A stretch of 64,000 bases of DNA from Chitinophaga rupis (lineage in GTDB: Bacteria; Bacteroidota; Bacteroidia; Chitinophagales; Chitinophagaceae), in the NCBI RefSeq assembly GCF_900109685.1, contig NZ_FOBB01000005.1, positions 429,903-493,902 on the forward strand, read 5' to 3'. Every line of letters starts with the position of its first letter. The first letter of the stretch is position 1. The notes under the pieces are model-generated. The model saw only the letters and a list, made by a program, of their open reading frames with translations, had not been told where the DNA came from and did no database searches. Both the position numbers and the translations under genes were made by a program. Shown here in pieces: positions 42,335-50,614 of this stretch.

Positions 42335-42979
42335 TTAAAACAGAAAGTTGATACCGAACTGCAGATTGTCGAGTATATGTTGGCCAGCGAAGTTCAGCGA
42401 ATGGGTATTGACCCCGTAGGCATCATCACTACTGGAATAACTATAGCTAACCAGTGGTCCAAAAGATGCCTGCAGCGAGATGTTGCTTTTGAGCCTGAAC
42501 ATAAGACCAGGGCTGTAGAAGGCGCCAAGGCCCCAGAATTTTGAGGATTCAGTATAAGTATCAAAATGTTTAATGCTTCTTGAATAATTACCGCTAATAC
42601 CGAGATCATTAAAAATGGTGAACCGGCTTTGCCATAAAGGGACATCGTAACGAATAAAAGGGGCAAAGTAAAAGCTGTTGGTGTTACTTGTGTACGGATC
42701 GTTTGTAGTCGGGTTATTCTCATGTGCATACAGGTAGGAGAGATTAATCCCCAATGCTACATTCTTCTTAATATAATGCGCGTAAGTAACGGTTACCAAG
42801 GATTTGGTGGACTTATATTTTTCGCTATCATACCAGGTTCCGGAGCCATTTGTATTATTAAAGGCTAAGCTCCCCCCGATCAAATTCTTCTTAAATGGTT
42901 CCTGTTCCTGCGCCCGGGCATGGGATTGAACAAACAACAGGAGGGTTACCATACAAACTAACGTTAAAGTTCGCTGCAT
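42335..42979 (-). CDS. Outer-membrane beta-barrel protein
   Basis: The 214-residue product has a signal peptide (MQRTLTLVCMVTLLLFVQSH up to ARAQ, cut near residue 23). It is followed by alternating amphipathic strands (LVTVTYAHYIKKNVALGINLSYLY in part) and ends in LQFGINFLF, with the terminal Phe typical of outer-membrane barrels. About eight strands are likely. The function is unknown; it resembles OmpW/OmpX-sized Bacteroidota barrels. It lies 60 bases upstream of the peroxiredoxin gene on the same strand. Confidence 0.82.
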   Translation of the reverse strand: MQRTLTLVCMVTLLLFVQSHARAQEQEPFKKNLIGGSLAFNNTNGSGTWYDSEKYKSTKSLVTVTYAHYIKKNVALGINLSYLYAHENNPTTNDPYTSNTNSFYFAPFIRYDVPLWQSRFTIFNDLGISGNYSRSIKHFDTYTESSKFWGLGAFYSPGLMFRLKSNISLQASFGPLVSYSYSSSDDAYGVNTHSLNFAGQHILDNLQFGINFLF

Positions 42980-43142
42980 ACTAAATGGGTTTTGAGTGAG
43001 TGAATATAGATTGATTAACAGCCAGCAATCTAATCAGTAAACATCTATTACATTGTTAAAGAATGTTATTTGTTTCCTTAGGGAATGTTAAAAAGTGTGA
43101 ATGCGTTTTAATTATTATTTTTGGCCCTTAAACTTACAAGCA

Positions 43143-43673
43143 TTGAAAACCATACTGAATGGAACGCAGTTGGCCATTACTATAGACCGGCTTTGCCACC
43201 AGCTCATAGAAACGCATCTGCACTTTGAGCATACGGTGCTGATAGGCTTGCAGCCCCGGGGTATCTACCTGTCAGACAGGATCCACCATACCCTGCAAAA
43301 GCTGCTGCCAGGCACCCCCATCCCTTATGGTAAGCTGGATATTACCTTTTACCGCGATGACTTTAACAAAGGCGCCGCTTTGCATGTGCCCAGTGAAACG
43401 GACATTAATTTTTCCATTGAGAATAAGCGGGTAGTGCTCATAGACGATGTGCTGTACACCGGCCGTACCATCCGCTCTGCACTGGATGCTATGCTGGATT
43501 TTGGCCGCCCGGCTACGGTGGAGCTGCTGGTATTAATAGACCGCCGCTTTACCCGTCAGCTGCCCATTCAGCCAGACTATACCGGCCGTACCATTGATGC
43601 CATTATCAGTGAAAAAGTACGGGTGCTCTGGCAGGAGCGCGACGGTAAAGATGAAGTGATCATACTGGAATAG
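43143..43673 (+). CDS. pyrR: PyrR: pyrimidine regulator / uracil phosphoribosyltransferase
   Basis: The product is 176 residues from a TTG at 43143 (MKTILNGTQLAITIDRLCHQ). It carries the PRPP loop VVLIDDVLYTGRTIRSAL and the PyrR-type LIDRRFTRQLPIQPDYTGR. An ATG at 43101 would add 14 residues, but those codons overlap a TATTTTTG promoter box (43116-43123), and homologues start at the KTIL region. In Firmicutes PyrR binds pyr mRNA. In Bacteroidota it sits before pyrB as here, and its RNA-binding role is unproven. pyrB follows after 52 bases. Confidence 0.88.
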   Translation: MKTILNGTQLAITIDRLCHQLIETHLHFEHTVLIGLQPRGIYLSDRIHHTLQKLLPGTPIPYGKLDITFYRDDFNKGAALHVPSETDINFSIENKRVVLIDDVLYTGRTIRSALDAMLDFGRPATVELLVLIDRRFTRQLPIQPDYTGRTIDAIISEKVRVLWQERDGKDEVIILE

Positions 43674-43708
43674 TAAAAATTCGGTAGCCGGATTTTAATT
43701 TTCACCTG

Positions 43709-43716
43709 TATATTTG
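43709..43716 (+). promoter_or_regulatory. -7 box of pyrB, ten bases from the start codon
   Basis: TATATTTG is an exact TAnnTTTG match, ending 9 bases before the pyrB ATG at 43726. Transcription from it would give a mRNA with almost no leader, so regulation by PyrR-RNA attenuation in a pyrB leader would be excluded for this promoter. Confidence 0.5.
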
Positions 43717-43725
43717 CACCTTAGA

Positions 43726-44661
43726 ATGTCACTCTCCGTAAAACATCTACTCGGCATACGCGATCTGGAACGTCAGGATATAGAGCTTGTTTTTCAAACA
43801 GCTGATCAGTTTAAAGAGGTGTTACAACGCCCGATTAAGAAGGTTCCAACCTTGCGTGATACTACTATTGTCAATGTATTTTTTGAGAACTCCACGCGTA
43901 CCCGCATCTCTTTTGAGCTGGCGGAAAAGCGCCTGGGCGCGGATGTGGTCAACTTCTCCGCTTCCGGTTCTTCAGTCTCTAAAGGCGAAACGCTGATAGA
44001 TACCGTCAACAACATCCTGTCTATGAAGGTGGACATGGTGGTGATGCGGCACTCCGCCAGCGGCGCCCCGCACTTCCTGTCCAAACACATACAGGCGCCC
44101 ATTGTAAATGCAGGCGATGGGATTAACGAACATCCCACGCAGGCTTTGCTGGATGCATTTTCCATCCGCGAAAAGCTGGGCAGCGTTACCGGTAAAAAAG
44201 TAGCCATCTGTGGCGATATTATGCACTCCCGTGTAGCCTTATCCAACATTTACTGCCTTAAAAAGCTGGGGGCAGAAGTAACGGTGGTAGGCCCGCCTAC
44301 ACTGATACCCAAGCACCTTGAAAAAGCTTTAGGCGTAAACGTTACCTATAACATCCGCGAAGCGCTGGCCTGGGCCGATGTAGCCAATGTGCTGCGCATT
44401 CAACTGGAAAGGCAGAACACCCCGCTGTTCTCCTCCCTGCGGGAATACTCCCTGGCATACGGCGTAAACCGCCGCCTGCTGGACAGCCTGCAGAAAGACA
44501 TTGTGATCATGCACCCCGGGCCTATTAACCGCGGGGTAGAGCTCAGCTCCGATGTGGCGGATTCCGGTCAGTCTATCATCCTCAACCAGGTTGAGAACGG
44601 CGTGGCTATACGGATGGCGGTGCTGTACCTTTTAGCTGGTAAAAAAATGAACAATGAATAA
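43726..44661 (+). CDS. pyrB: Aspartate carbamoyltransferase catalytic chain
   Basis: The product is 311 residues from the ATG at 43726; an in-frame TTG at 43714 lies inside the promoter box and is rejected. It has the carbamoyl-phosphate loop FFENSTRTRISFELAEKRLG (20 residues), the SSVSKGETLIDT loop, HPTQALLDAF and MHPGPINRGVEL. It makes carbamoyl-aspartate, the committed step of pyrimidine synthesis. No pyrI is next to it. The upstream pyrR gene fits the pathway. Confidence 0.96.
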   Translation: MSLSVKHLLGIRDLERQDIELVFQTADQFKEVLQRPIKKVPTLRDTTIVNVFFENSTRTRISFELAEKRLGADVVNFSASGSSVSKGETLIDTVNNILSMKVDMVVMRHSASGAPHFLSKHIQAPIVNAGDGINEHPTQALLDAFSIREKLGSVTGKKVAICGDIMHSRVALSNIYCLKKLGAEVTVVGPPTLIPKHLEKALGVNVTYNIREALAWADVANVLRIQLERQNTPLFSSLREYSLAYGVNRRLLDSLQKDIVIMHPGPINRGVELSSDVADSGQSIILNQVENGVAIRMAVLYLLAGKKMNNE

Positions 44662-44785
44662 TTAACAATTAGTAATCGCAATGCAGTACTACACTTATTA
44701 ACAATCACTGCGTAATATCAATGATCACTTTTACCACTGGCACAACGATTATTAATTATTCATTCTTCATTATTAATTAAAAGGA
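44655..44785. repeat. Inverted word repeat, family E copy 2
   Basis: AATGAATAATTAACAATTAG at 44655-44674 faces ATTATTAATTATTCATTC and TTCATTATTAATTAAAAGG at 44752-44785. It lies between pyrB and the DUF486 gene. Confidence 0.65.
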
Positions 44786-45115
44786 ATGCGCACCGTACTT
44801 CTTCTCATCGTCTCCAACACTTTTATGACCTTTGCCTGGTACGGGCATCTCAAACACCAGGACATGGCCTTGTGGAAGGTGATCCTCATCAGCTGGGGCA
44901 TTGCCTTTTTTGAATACTGTTTTATGGTGCCGGCCAACCGTTTGGGATCACAGGAAGGATTTAACGGTTTTCAGCTGAAAACCATCCAGGAGATCGTTAC
45001 CCTGAGCGTGTTTTGCCTGTTTGCCGTGTTTTACCTGAAAGAGCCGTTGCGCTGGAATTACCTGGTTTCCTTTGTGTTTATACTGGCAGCCGTATACTTT
45101 ATGTTTAAGAAGTGA
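44786..45115 (+). CDS. DUF486 / DMT-superfamily small membrane protein
   Basis: This 109-residue protein has four membrane helices. The signature is TFMTFAWYGHLKH, then LISWGIAFFEYCFMVPANRLG and LKTIQEIVTLSVFCLFAVFY (quoted in part). DUF486 proteins are single-domain relatives of the drug/metabolite transporter superfamily with no proven substrate. The length and start agree with the family. Confidence 0.88.
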   Translation: MRTVLLLIVSNTFMTFAWYGHLKHQDMALWKVILISWGIAFFEYCFMVPANRLGSQEGFNGFQLKTIQEIVTLSVFCLFAVFYLKEPLRWNYLVSFVFILAAVYFMFKK

Positions 45116-45189
45116 TCTCCACTCATCCCTTTATCGGTCCATTCTCACATTTGACGGCATACCACCGGTGCATTCGCACATTTAATGCT

Positions 45190-45197
45190 TATTTTTG
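45190..45197 (+). promoter_or_regulatory. -7 box upstream of the PIG-L gene
   Basis: TATTTTTG matches TAnnTTTG exactly. The expected start is near 45204, about 20 bases before the ATG at 45225. A TTTG at 45150-45153 is too far upstream to be its -33 box. Confidence 0.4.
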
Positions 45198-45224
45198 ACC
45201 ATCTGAAAACCACGAATCAACAAC

Positions 45225-47705
45225 ATGCTTGTAAGGATCAGCTTATTACTTACCGCCCTGGCGGCCCAATTAACCGCATGGGCGCAGCCCTCGCCTGTGT
45301 TGAATGCCGCAGATATAAAATTACAGCTCCGTAAACTGGATACCCTGGGTAGCGTGTTATACATGGCCGCTCACCCGGATGATGAAAATACCCGCCTGCT
45401 GGGTTACCTGGCTAAGGAGAAATTATACCGCACCGGTTACCTGTCGCTTACCCGCGGCGATGGCGGGCAAAACCTGGTAGGGAATGAGCAGGGCGAGCTA
45501 TTAGGCCTGATCCGTACCCAGGAGCTGCTGGCTGCCCGCCGGATAGATGGCGCAGAACAATTCTTTACCCGTGCGCAGGACTTCGGTTTTTCCAAGAACC
45601 CGCAGGAAACTTTTACTATATGGGACCGGGAAAAGATCCTGGCCGATGCGGTATGGGTGATCCGCCAGTTCCAGCCGGATGTGATCATTTGCCGTTTCCC
45701 GGCAGATAGCAGGGCAGGGCATGGGCACCATACCGGTTCCGCCATGCTGGCTGCAGAGGCTTTTACCGCAGCCGCAGATCCTAAACGTTTTCCGGAACAG
45801 TTGAAATACGTAAAACCCTGGCAGGCTAAACGCCTGTTATGGAATACCTTCAACTTTGGAGGGAACAATACCACGGCGCCCGATCAATATAAAATAGATG
45901 TAGGCGCATTCAACGTACTACTGGGCAGGGGATATGGGGAAATAGCCGCCGAAAGCCGCTCCCAGCATAAGAGCCAGGGTTTTGGCGTAGCAGCCTCCCG
46001 TGGCAGCTCCCTGGAATACTTTACCACTATTCAGGGTGATGCCCCTAAACAAAGCCTGATGGATGGTGTTAACACCTCCTGGGAACGTGTACCCGGCGGC
46101 GGTAAGGCCATCGGGGAAATGGTAGATAAAGTGATTGCCAGTTACCAGGTAGAAGATCCCGCAGCATCCGTACCCGCGCTGCTGGCTATACGAAAAGCCA
46201 TTACCGCCTTACCGGATAGCTACTGGAAAACGCAGAAGCTGAAAGAAACAGAACAGCTGGTGCTGGCCTGCGCCGGTTTATGGATGGAGGCTTACAGCAC
46301 CACCGCCGAAACAGTGCCCGGGCAGCCATTACAGGCCAGCGTGCAGCTGATCAATAACAGCCATGTACCGGTACGCCTGCAAAGCATTCAGCTGCAGGAT
46401 AAGGATACCACTTTAAATAAACAGCTGGAATTTGACCAGTTTGTGAGCATTCCTCAAATGATCACTGTACCGGCTAATACCGCTTTATCACAGCCTTACT
46501 GGCTGGCTGCACCGCACCCGCTGGGGATGTACATGATAGCCGATCAGCAGCTGGTAGGGCGCCCCGAAAATATACCCGCCCTGCAGGCTGCCATTCATTT
46601 GGAAATTGACGGGCAGGCCTTTACAGTACAACGCCCGCTGCAATACAAACATACCGATCCTGTAAAGGGAGAGGTGTATGAGCCGCTGGTAATAGCGCCC
46701 CCTGTGTTAGCTAACCTGAATAACCAGGTGTTCATTTTCACAGAACCGCAGGCACAGCCGGTAACGGTAAAGCTGAAAGCTATGGCAGATGGTACTACCG
46801 GTACGGTACAACTACAGGTGCCCGGTGGTTTTAAAGCCAGTCCGGAACAGCAGTCCTTTACCCTTAACCATAAAGGCGATGAAACGGAAGTGCTGTTTAA
46901 CCTGGTACCGGTACAAATGAATGGGAATAGCAGCCGGGTAGATACGTTTAACGTAGCTGCTACAGTAAACGGTCACGTATATACGCAAAGCCTGCAAACT
47001 ATTCACTACGATCATATTCCGCCCATAACCCTGTTCCCACCGGCAGCAGCGCGGGTAGTAAGCCTGCGTTTAAAACACAATGGCAACAAGCTGGGATATA
47101 TTGCCGGCGCCGGCGACCTGGTGGCCGCTTCCCTGCAGCAGGTAGGTTATGAAGTAACCCTGCTGGATGAAAAAGATATAATGGGCGGGCGCCTGCAGCA
47201 ATACGATGCTATTATTGCCGGCGTACGCGCCTACAATACCAATGAACGCTTAAAATACTGGCAGCCCCGCTTAATGGAATATGTTAAGAACGGCGGCACC
47301 CTGCTGGTGCAGTACAATACCGTAGGGCCGCTGGTTACCAGCCAGCTGGGGCCATATCCGTTTAGCCTTTCCCGTGGCGACCGGGTTACAGATGAAAATG
47401 CAAAAGTTACCTGGCTGCAGCCGAACGATGAAGTAATGCATTATCCCAACGAGATCACGCAGCAGGACTTTGACGGCTGGGTGCAGGAGCGGGGTTTATA
47501 CTTTACAGTAAATGCAGCTTCTGAATACCGCAGGCTGTTTGCCATGAACGATAAAGGGGAGCAGCCACTGGATGGCAGCACCCTGGTAGCTAATTATGGT
47601 AAGGGCAGATATGTGTACACGTCCCTGGCCTTTTTCCGTGAGCTGCCGGCCGGTGTACCCGGTGCATACCGTTTATTTGTAAATCTTATTTCGGCAAAAA
47701 AGTAG
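45225..47705 (+). CDS. Secreted PIG-L family deacetylase with large C-terminal extension
   Basis: The product is 826 residues with a signal peptide (LLLTALAAQLTAWAQ). Residues about 40-260 form the PIG-L/LmbE domain: MAAHPDDENTRLLG holds the zinc ligands and base (HPDDE), and SRAGHGHHTGSAML the later His ligands. The family deacetylates N-acetylglucosamine-type substrates. The long remainder has Ig-like or NEW3-like beta regions (about 380-590) and an end resembling a glutamine-amidotransferase-like fold (VRAYNTNERLKYWQPRLMEY). This three-part form occurs in Bacteroidota; the substrate is unknown. Confidence 0.88.
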   Translation: MLVRISLLLTALAAQLTAWAQPSPVLNAADIKLQLRKLDTLGSVLYMAAHPDDENTRLLGYLAKEKLYRTGYLSLTRGDGGQNLVGNEQGELLGLIRTQELLAARRIDGAEQFFTRAQDFGFSKNPQETFTIWDREKILADAVWVIRQFQPDVIICRFPADSRAGHGHHTGSAMLAAEAFTAAADPKRFPEQLKYVKPWQAKRLLWNTFNFGGNNTTAPDQYKIDVGAFNVLLGRGYGEIAAESRSQHKSQGFGVAASRGSSLEYFTTIQGDAPKQSLMDGVNTSWERVPGGGKAIGEMVDKVIASYQVEDPAASVPALLAIRKAITALPDSYWKTQKLKETEQLVLACAGLWMEAYSTTAETVPGQPLQASVQLINNSHVPVRLQSIQLQDKDTTLNKQLEFDQFVSIPQMITVPANTALSQPYWLAAPHPLGMYMIADQQLVGRPENIPALQAAIHLEIDGQAFTVQRPLQYKHTDPVKGEVYEPLVIAPPVLANLNNQVFIFTEPQAQPVTVKLKAMADGTTGTVQLQVPGGFKASPEQQSFTLNHKGDETEVLFNLVPVQMNGNSSRVDTFNVAATVNGHVYTQSLQTIHYDHIPPITLFPPAAARVVSLRLKHNGNKLGYIAGAGDLVAASLQQVGYEVTLLDEKDIMGGRLQQYDAIIAGVRAYNTNERLKYWQPRLMEYVKNGGTLLVQYNTVGPLVTSQLGPYPFSLSRGDRVTDENAKVTWLQPNDEVMHYPNEITQQDFDGWVQERGLYFTVNAASEYRRLFAMNDKGEQPLDGSTLVANYGKGRYVYTSLAFFRELPAGVPGAYRLFVNLISAKK

Positions 47706-47706
47706 T

Positions 47707-47871
47707 ATGAGTAAAAAGCACGAGGAAAACCGCCCCCGCCTTACGATTGCCGCCGGTTTGTGTATTGCACTGGGCCTTATTATAGGCATTGTGATCAAAC
47801 GTGTGCAGGTAGGCCTGTTCATTGGTTTGGCGCTGGGGCTTTTAGGGGGAGGATTGTTGAGAAGAAGATAG
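47707..47871 (+). CDS. Small membrane protein, 54 aa
   Basis: ATG at 47707, one base after the PIG-L stop codon, opens 54 codons. The product has a charged N-terminus (MSKKHEENRPRLTIAAGLCI) and two hydrophobic stretches rich in Gly (LCIALGLIIGIVIKRV, LFIGLALGLLGGGLLRRR), so two short membrane helices. Its tight spacing argues that it is a real gene co-translated with PIG-L. The family is not recognised. Confidence 0.65.
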   Translation: MSKKHEENRPRLTIAAGLCIALGLIIGIVIKRVQVGLFIGLALGLLGGGLLRRR

Positions 47872-47872
47872 A

Positions 47873-48103
47873 TTCAATTACGAATTATTCAATTACGAAT
47901 TACGAATAGGGGAAAGGCTGCATAAAGGAGGGCTTGTAATTTGTACATGAAGTTCGTAATGCTGCTATACTGTTTAAATTATCATTAGAAATGAAATAGC
48001 TAAGGAAGTCTTCTTAATTCAATTATGAATTACACGCAAAGGAAACCATGTCATGAACATAACATAAGCCATTCGTAATTCGTAATTGAATAATTCGTAA
48101 TTC
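47873..48103. repeat. Inverted word repeat, family C copy 3
   Basis: TTCAATTACGAATTATTC and AATTACGAATTACGAATAGG at 47874-47909 face ATTCGTAATTCGTAATTG and AATAATTCGTAATTC at 48072-48103. The loop is about 160 bases, without a gene. It separates the PIG-L pair from the symporter pair. Confidence 0.82.
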
Positions 48104-48120
48104 ACCTGTAATTCCTGTTC

Positions 48121-48237
48121 ATGGAAAATGAAAAGCCACCTTTATTCAGGGCATGGTGGATCTGGTACCTGTTGGTGACTGTTTGGCTGGCTGTACTGAT
48201 CCTGTTATTCTTTTTATTCACCAAAACATTCTCATGA
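48121..48237 (+). CDS. 38-aa single-helix membrane protein coupled to the symporter
   Basis: ATG at 48121 opens 38 codons: a short polar N-terminus (MENEKPPLFRAWWIWY) and one membrane helix (LLVTVWLAVLILLFFLFTKT). Its TGA overlaps the symporter ATG (ATGA at 48234-48237), so the two are translationally coupled. Small one-helix subunits of the DUF3311/DUF997 kind are often encoded directly before sodium:solute symporters; this looks like the same idea, although the family is not certain. Confidence 0.7.
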   Translation: MENEKPPLFRAWWIWYLLVTVWLAVLILLFFLFTKTFS

Positions 48238-49937
48238 GTGTACTGGATTGGATAGTCCTATCCGCAACTTTAGCTGTAATTATTTTATACGGTGTATGGA
48301 AAAGCCGGGGGCAAAAGAACATCCACGGCTACTTCCTGGGTAACCAGTCTATGCCCTGGTACATTGTATTATTGTCCATTATTGGTACGCAGGCCAGCGC
48401 TGTTACTTTTATCTCTGCTCCCGGTCAGGCCTATACGGACGGGATGCGTTTTGTGCAATATTACTTTGGCCTGCCGCTGGCCATGGTGGTGCTGTGCATC
48501 ACCTTTGTGCCCATTTTCCATAAGCTGAAGGTATTTACCGCTTATGAGTTCCTGGAGCAGCGGTTTGATCTTAAAACGCGCACCCTAACCTCCATTTTGT
48601 TCCTGGTGCAAAGGGCCCTTTCCACGGGCATCAGTATTTATGCGCCATCCATCATCCTCAGCAGCCTGCTGGGCTGGAATATTTACTGGACCAATATTGT
48701 AATGGGCGGAGTGCTCATTATTTATACCATGTCAGGTGGCACAAAGGCCGTTAGCTATACACAAACGCTGCAGCTGGCAATTGTATTCACCGGTATGTTC
48801 CTGGCCGGCTGGATGGTGGTGCATTTGCTGCCAAAGGATATTGGCTTCAGCGATGCATTGCATGTAGCCGGTAAAATGGACCGCCTGAATGTGGTGGTGA
48901 CTGATTTTGACTGGAAAGACCGCTACAACATATGGAGCGGTGTAATAGGCGGGTTTTTCCTGGCGCTATCCTACTTTGGTACCGATCAGTCGCAGGTAGG
49001 GCGCTACCTCACCGCGCGTTCTGTTACTGAAAGCCGGCTGGGATTACTTATGAACGGGCTGGTGAAAGTGCCCATGCAATTCCTGATACTGCTCATAGGC
49101 GCGCTGGTATTTGTGTTTTACCTGTATTTCCGTTCGCCCATTTTCTTTAATGAAGCACAGCTGAGTAAAACCTATCAATCCGAACAGGGGCCTGCGCTCA
49201 AAAACCTTGAGGCTCACTATAATGAGCTTTCTGCCGTTAAGCAACAGCAGGTGAAAGCCCTGGCCGATGCTTTAGCCGCTAAGGATCAGAACACGGTACG
49301 CACCACCCAGCGTGACTTACAGGCTACGGAATCTGCGGCTGCCAGCCTGCGGGAACAAGCCGTTAAGCTGATCAAAAAAGCCGACCCTGCGGCGGATGAT
49401 AATGATACCAACTATATTTTCCTGCACTTTGTGGTACATAACCTGCCAAAGGGATTGGTAGGCTTGCTGATCGCCATTATTTTCCTGGCCTCCTGGGGCA
49501 GTGTGGCAGCGGCGTTAAATTCGCTGGCATCCACCACCGTGGTAGATGTATATAAACGTATGGTGAACAAAGAGGATTCGGATGAGCACTACCTGAAAGT
49601 ATCCAAATGGTGGACACTGATCTGGGGTGTTTTCTGCATAGCGGTAGCACAGTTTGCCAGCCAGCTGGGAAGCTTAATAGAAGCGGTGAATGTATTAGGC
49701 TCCCTGTTCTACGGGGTAATACTGGGCATTTTTATGATCGCCTTTTATATTAAGCGCTTAGGAGGCACGGCCACATTCTGGAGCGCAATTATTTCAGAAG
49801 CATTGATCATCACCATTTATAAATGGGACATTGTATCCTTCCTGTGGCTGAACGTAATAGGCTGCGGGCTGGTAATAGTGCTGGCCTTTTTGATCCACTG
49901 GTCGTTACGAAGTAAAAAAGTAAAAGTTAAAAATTAA
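48234..49937 (+). CDS. Sodium:solute symporter (SSS family) with a charged cytosolic insertion
   Basis: The product is 567 residues from the ATG at 48234 (MSVLDWIVLSATLAVIILYG); an ATG at 48153 is out of context and would overlap the small gene in another frame. It has about 13 membrane helices and SSS marks such as GTQASAVTFISAPGQAY and FGTDQSQVGRYLTARS. Residues about 305-388 are an extra, Gln/Ala/Lys-rich, probably coiled helical insertion between two helices. It imports an unknown solute with sodium; sugars, sialic acid or carboxylates are family options. Confidence 0.9.
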   Translation: MSVLDWIVLSATLAVIILYGVWKSRGQKNIHGYFLGNQSMPWYIVLLSIIGTQASAVTFISAPGQAYTDGMRFVQYYFGLPLAMVVLCITFVPIFHKLKVFTAYEFLEQRFDLKTRTLTSILFLVQRALSTGISIYAPSIILSSLLGWNIYWTNIVMGGVLIIYTMSGGTKAVSYTQTLQLAIVFTGMFLAGWMVVHLLPKDIGFSDALHVAGKMDRLNVVVTDFDWKDRYNIWSGVIGGFFLALSYFGTDQSQVGRYLTARSVTESRLGLLMNGLVKVPMQFLILLIGALVFVFYLYFRSPIFFNEAQLSKTYQSEQGPALKNLEAHYNELSAVKQQQVKALADALAAKDQNTVRTTQRDLQATESAAASLREQAVKLIKKADPAADDNDTNYIFLHFVVHNLPKGLVGLLIAIIFLASWGSVAAALNSLASTTVVDVYKRMVNKEDSDEHYLKVSKWWTLIWGVFCIAVAQFASQLGSLIEAVNVLGSLFYGVILGIFMIAFYIKRLGGTATFWSAIISEALIITIYKWDIVSFLWLNVIGCGLVIVLAFLIHWSLRSKKVKVKN

Positions 49938-50064
49938 AAACTTAATGCCGCGAAGCCTGTGCCAATGCAGGAGTTTACGTCGCCGTTTTCCCGCTTTAGC
50001 CCGGCTGCCCGCCGCTATGACGTCCGCCGCATTCATTTTAATTTTTACTTTTTAACTTTTAATC
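49907..50064. repeat. Inverted word repeat, family F copy 2
   Basis: AAGTAAAAAAGTAAAAGTTA and AAAATTAAAAAC at 49910-49940 (overlapping the end of the symporter gene) face TTTAATTTTTACTTTTTAAC and TTTTAATC at 50037-50064. The right arm overlaps the end of the 79-residue gene on the other strand. Confidence 0.7.
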
Positions 50065-50298
50065 TTCCACCTGCACCAGGTTTGGTACTTCCAACATGGT
50101 TACCGCATCTTTTGAATGCACCATCTGCACTGCGCCTTTGGATGCAAAGCGGTAGATCTTACCGGTATTCATACCTACGGTAGTTAATGCAGTATCCCCA
50201 ATGTACCGGAAGGCAAAATGTGTGGTATCATGTCCTAATAATCGTTGGGCCGTGCCCGTTGTAGCAGCCAGGGTGGCTCTCTTTTTTCCGCAACACAT
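50059..50298 (-). CDS. Hypothetical protein, 79 aa
   Basis: This small protein starts MCCGKKRATLAATTGTAQRL and has a compact beta-type core (FRYIGDTALTTVGMNTGKIYRF, AVTMLEVPNLVQVED). The pattern of a short strand, a GxxTGxxYRF turn and a Pro-containing end recalls small phage-type proteins, but that is impression only. It lies 13 bases after the DUF1360 gene and so is probably the third gene of one operon. It has no signal peptide. Confidence 0.65.
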   Translation of the reverse strand: MCCGKKRATLAATTGTAQRLLGHDTTHFAFRYIGDTALTTVGMNTGKIYRFASKGAVQMVHSKDAVTMLEVPNLVQVED

Positions 50299-50311
50299 AG
50301 TGTAGTCTTTT

Positions 50312-50602
50312 TTAGGATGAAGTATTTTCCTTTGAGGTTAGTTTTTCCAGTAAAATAGCGGCGCCGGAAAGGGCCGGCCATAACAGCAAGCGCTCTTCCC
50401 AGCTAATGCCCAGCCATGCGGCAAAGGGCAGCGCTATCCAGATGCTTAAACAATAAAAGCAGTCAAGCAGGTTTCCGAAGAAACCTGCTCCTGCTTTTTT
50501 CCGCAACCAAAAAATAATGTCAAACGGGCCGTCTTCTGCCTGTAGCAGGTGCGTGATGCGCCAGGTGGCCAGTATACATAATATGAATAAGTATATATGC
50601 AT
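50312..50602 (-). CDS. DUF1360 membrane protein, 96 aa
   Basis: The product has two to three hydrophobic segments. The pattern WRITHLLQAEDGPFDIIFWL, followed by LLDCFYCLSIWIALP, matches DUF1360, a small membrane family also seen in sporulating Firmicutes. The C-x2-C pair in CFYC is conserved in the family and may bind metal or form a disulfide. It sits between the 729-residue unknown (12 bases upstream) and the 79-residue unknown (13 bases downstream). Confidence 0.8.
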   Translation of the reverse strand: MHIYLFILCILATWRITHLLQAEDGPFDIIFWLRKKAGAGFFGNLLDCFYCLSIWIALPFAAWLGISWEERLLLWPALSGAAILLEKLTSKENTSS

Positions 50603-50614
50603 TAACGTTAGTGC

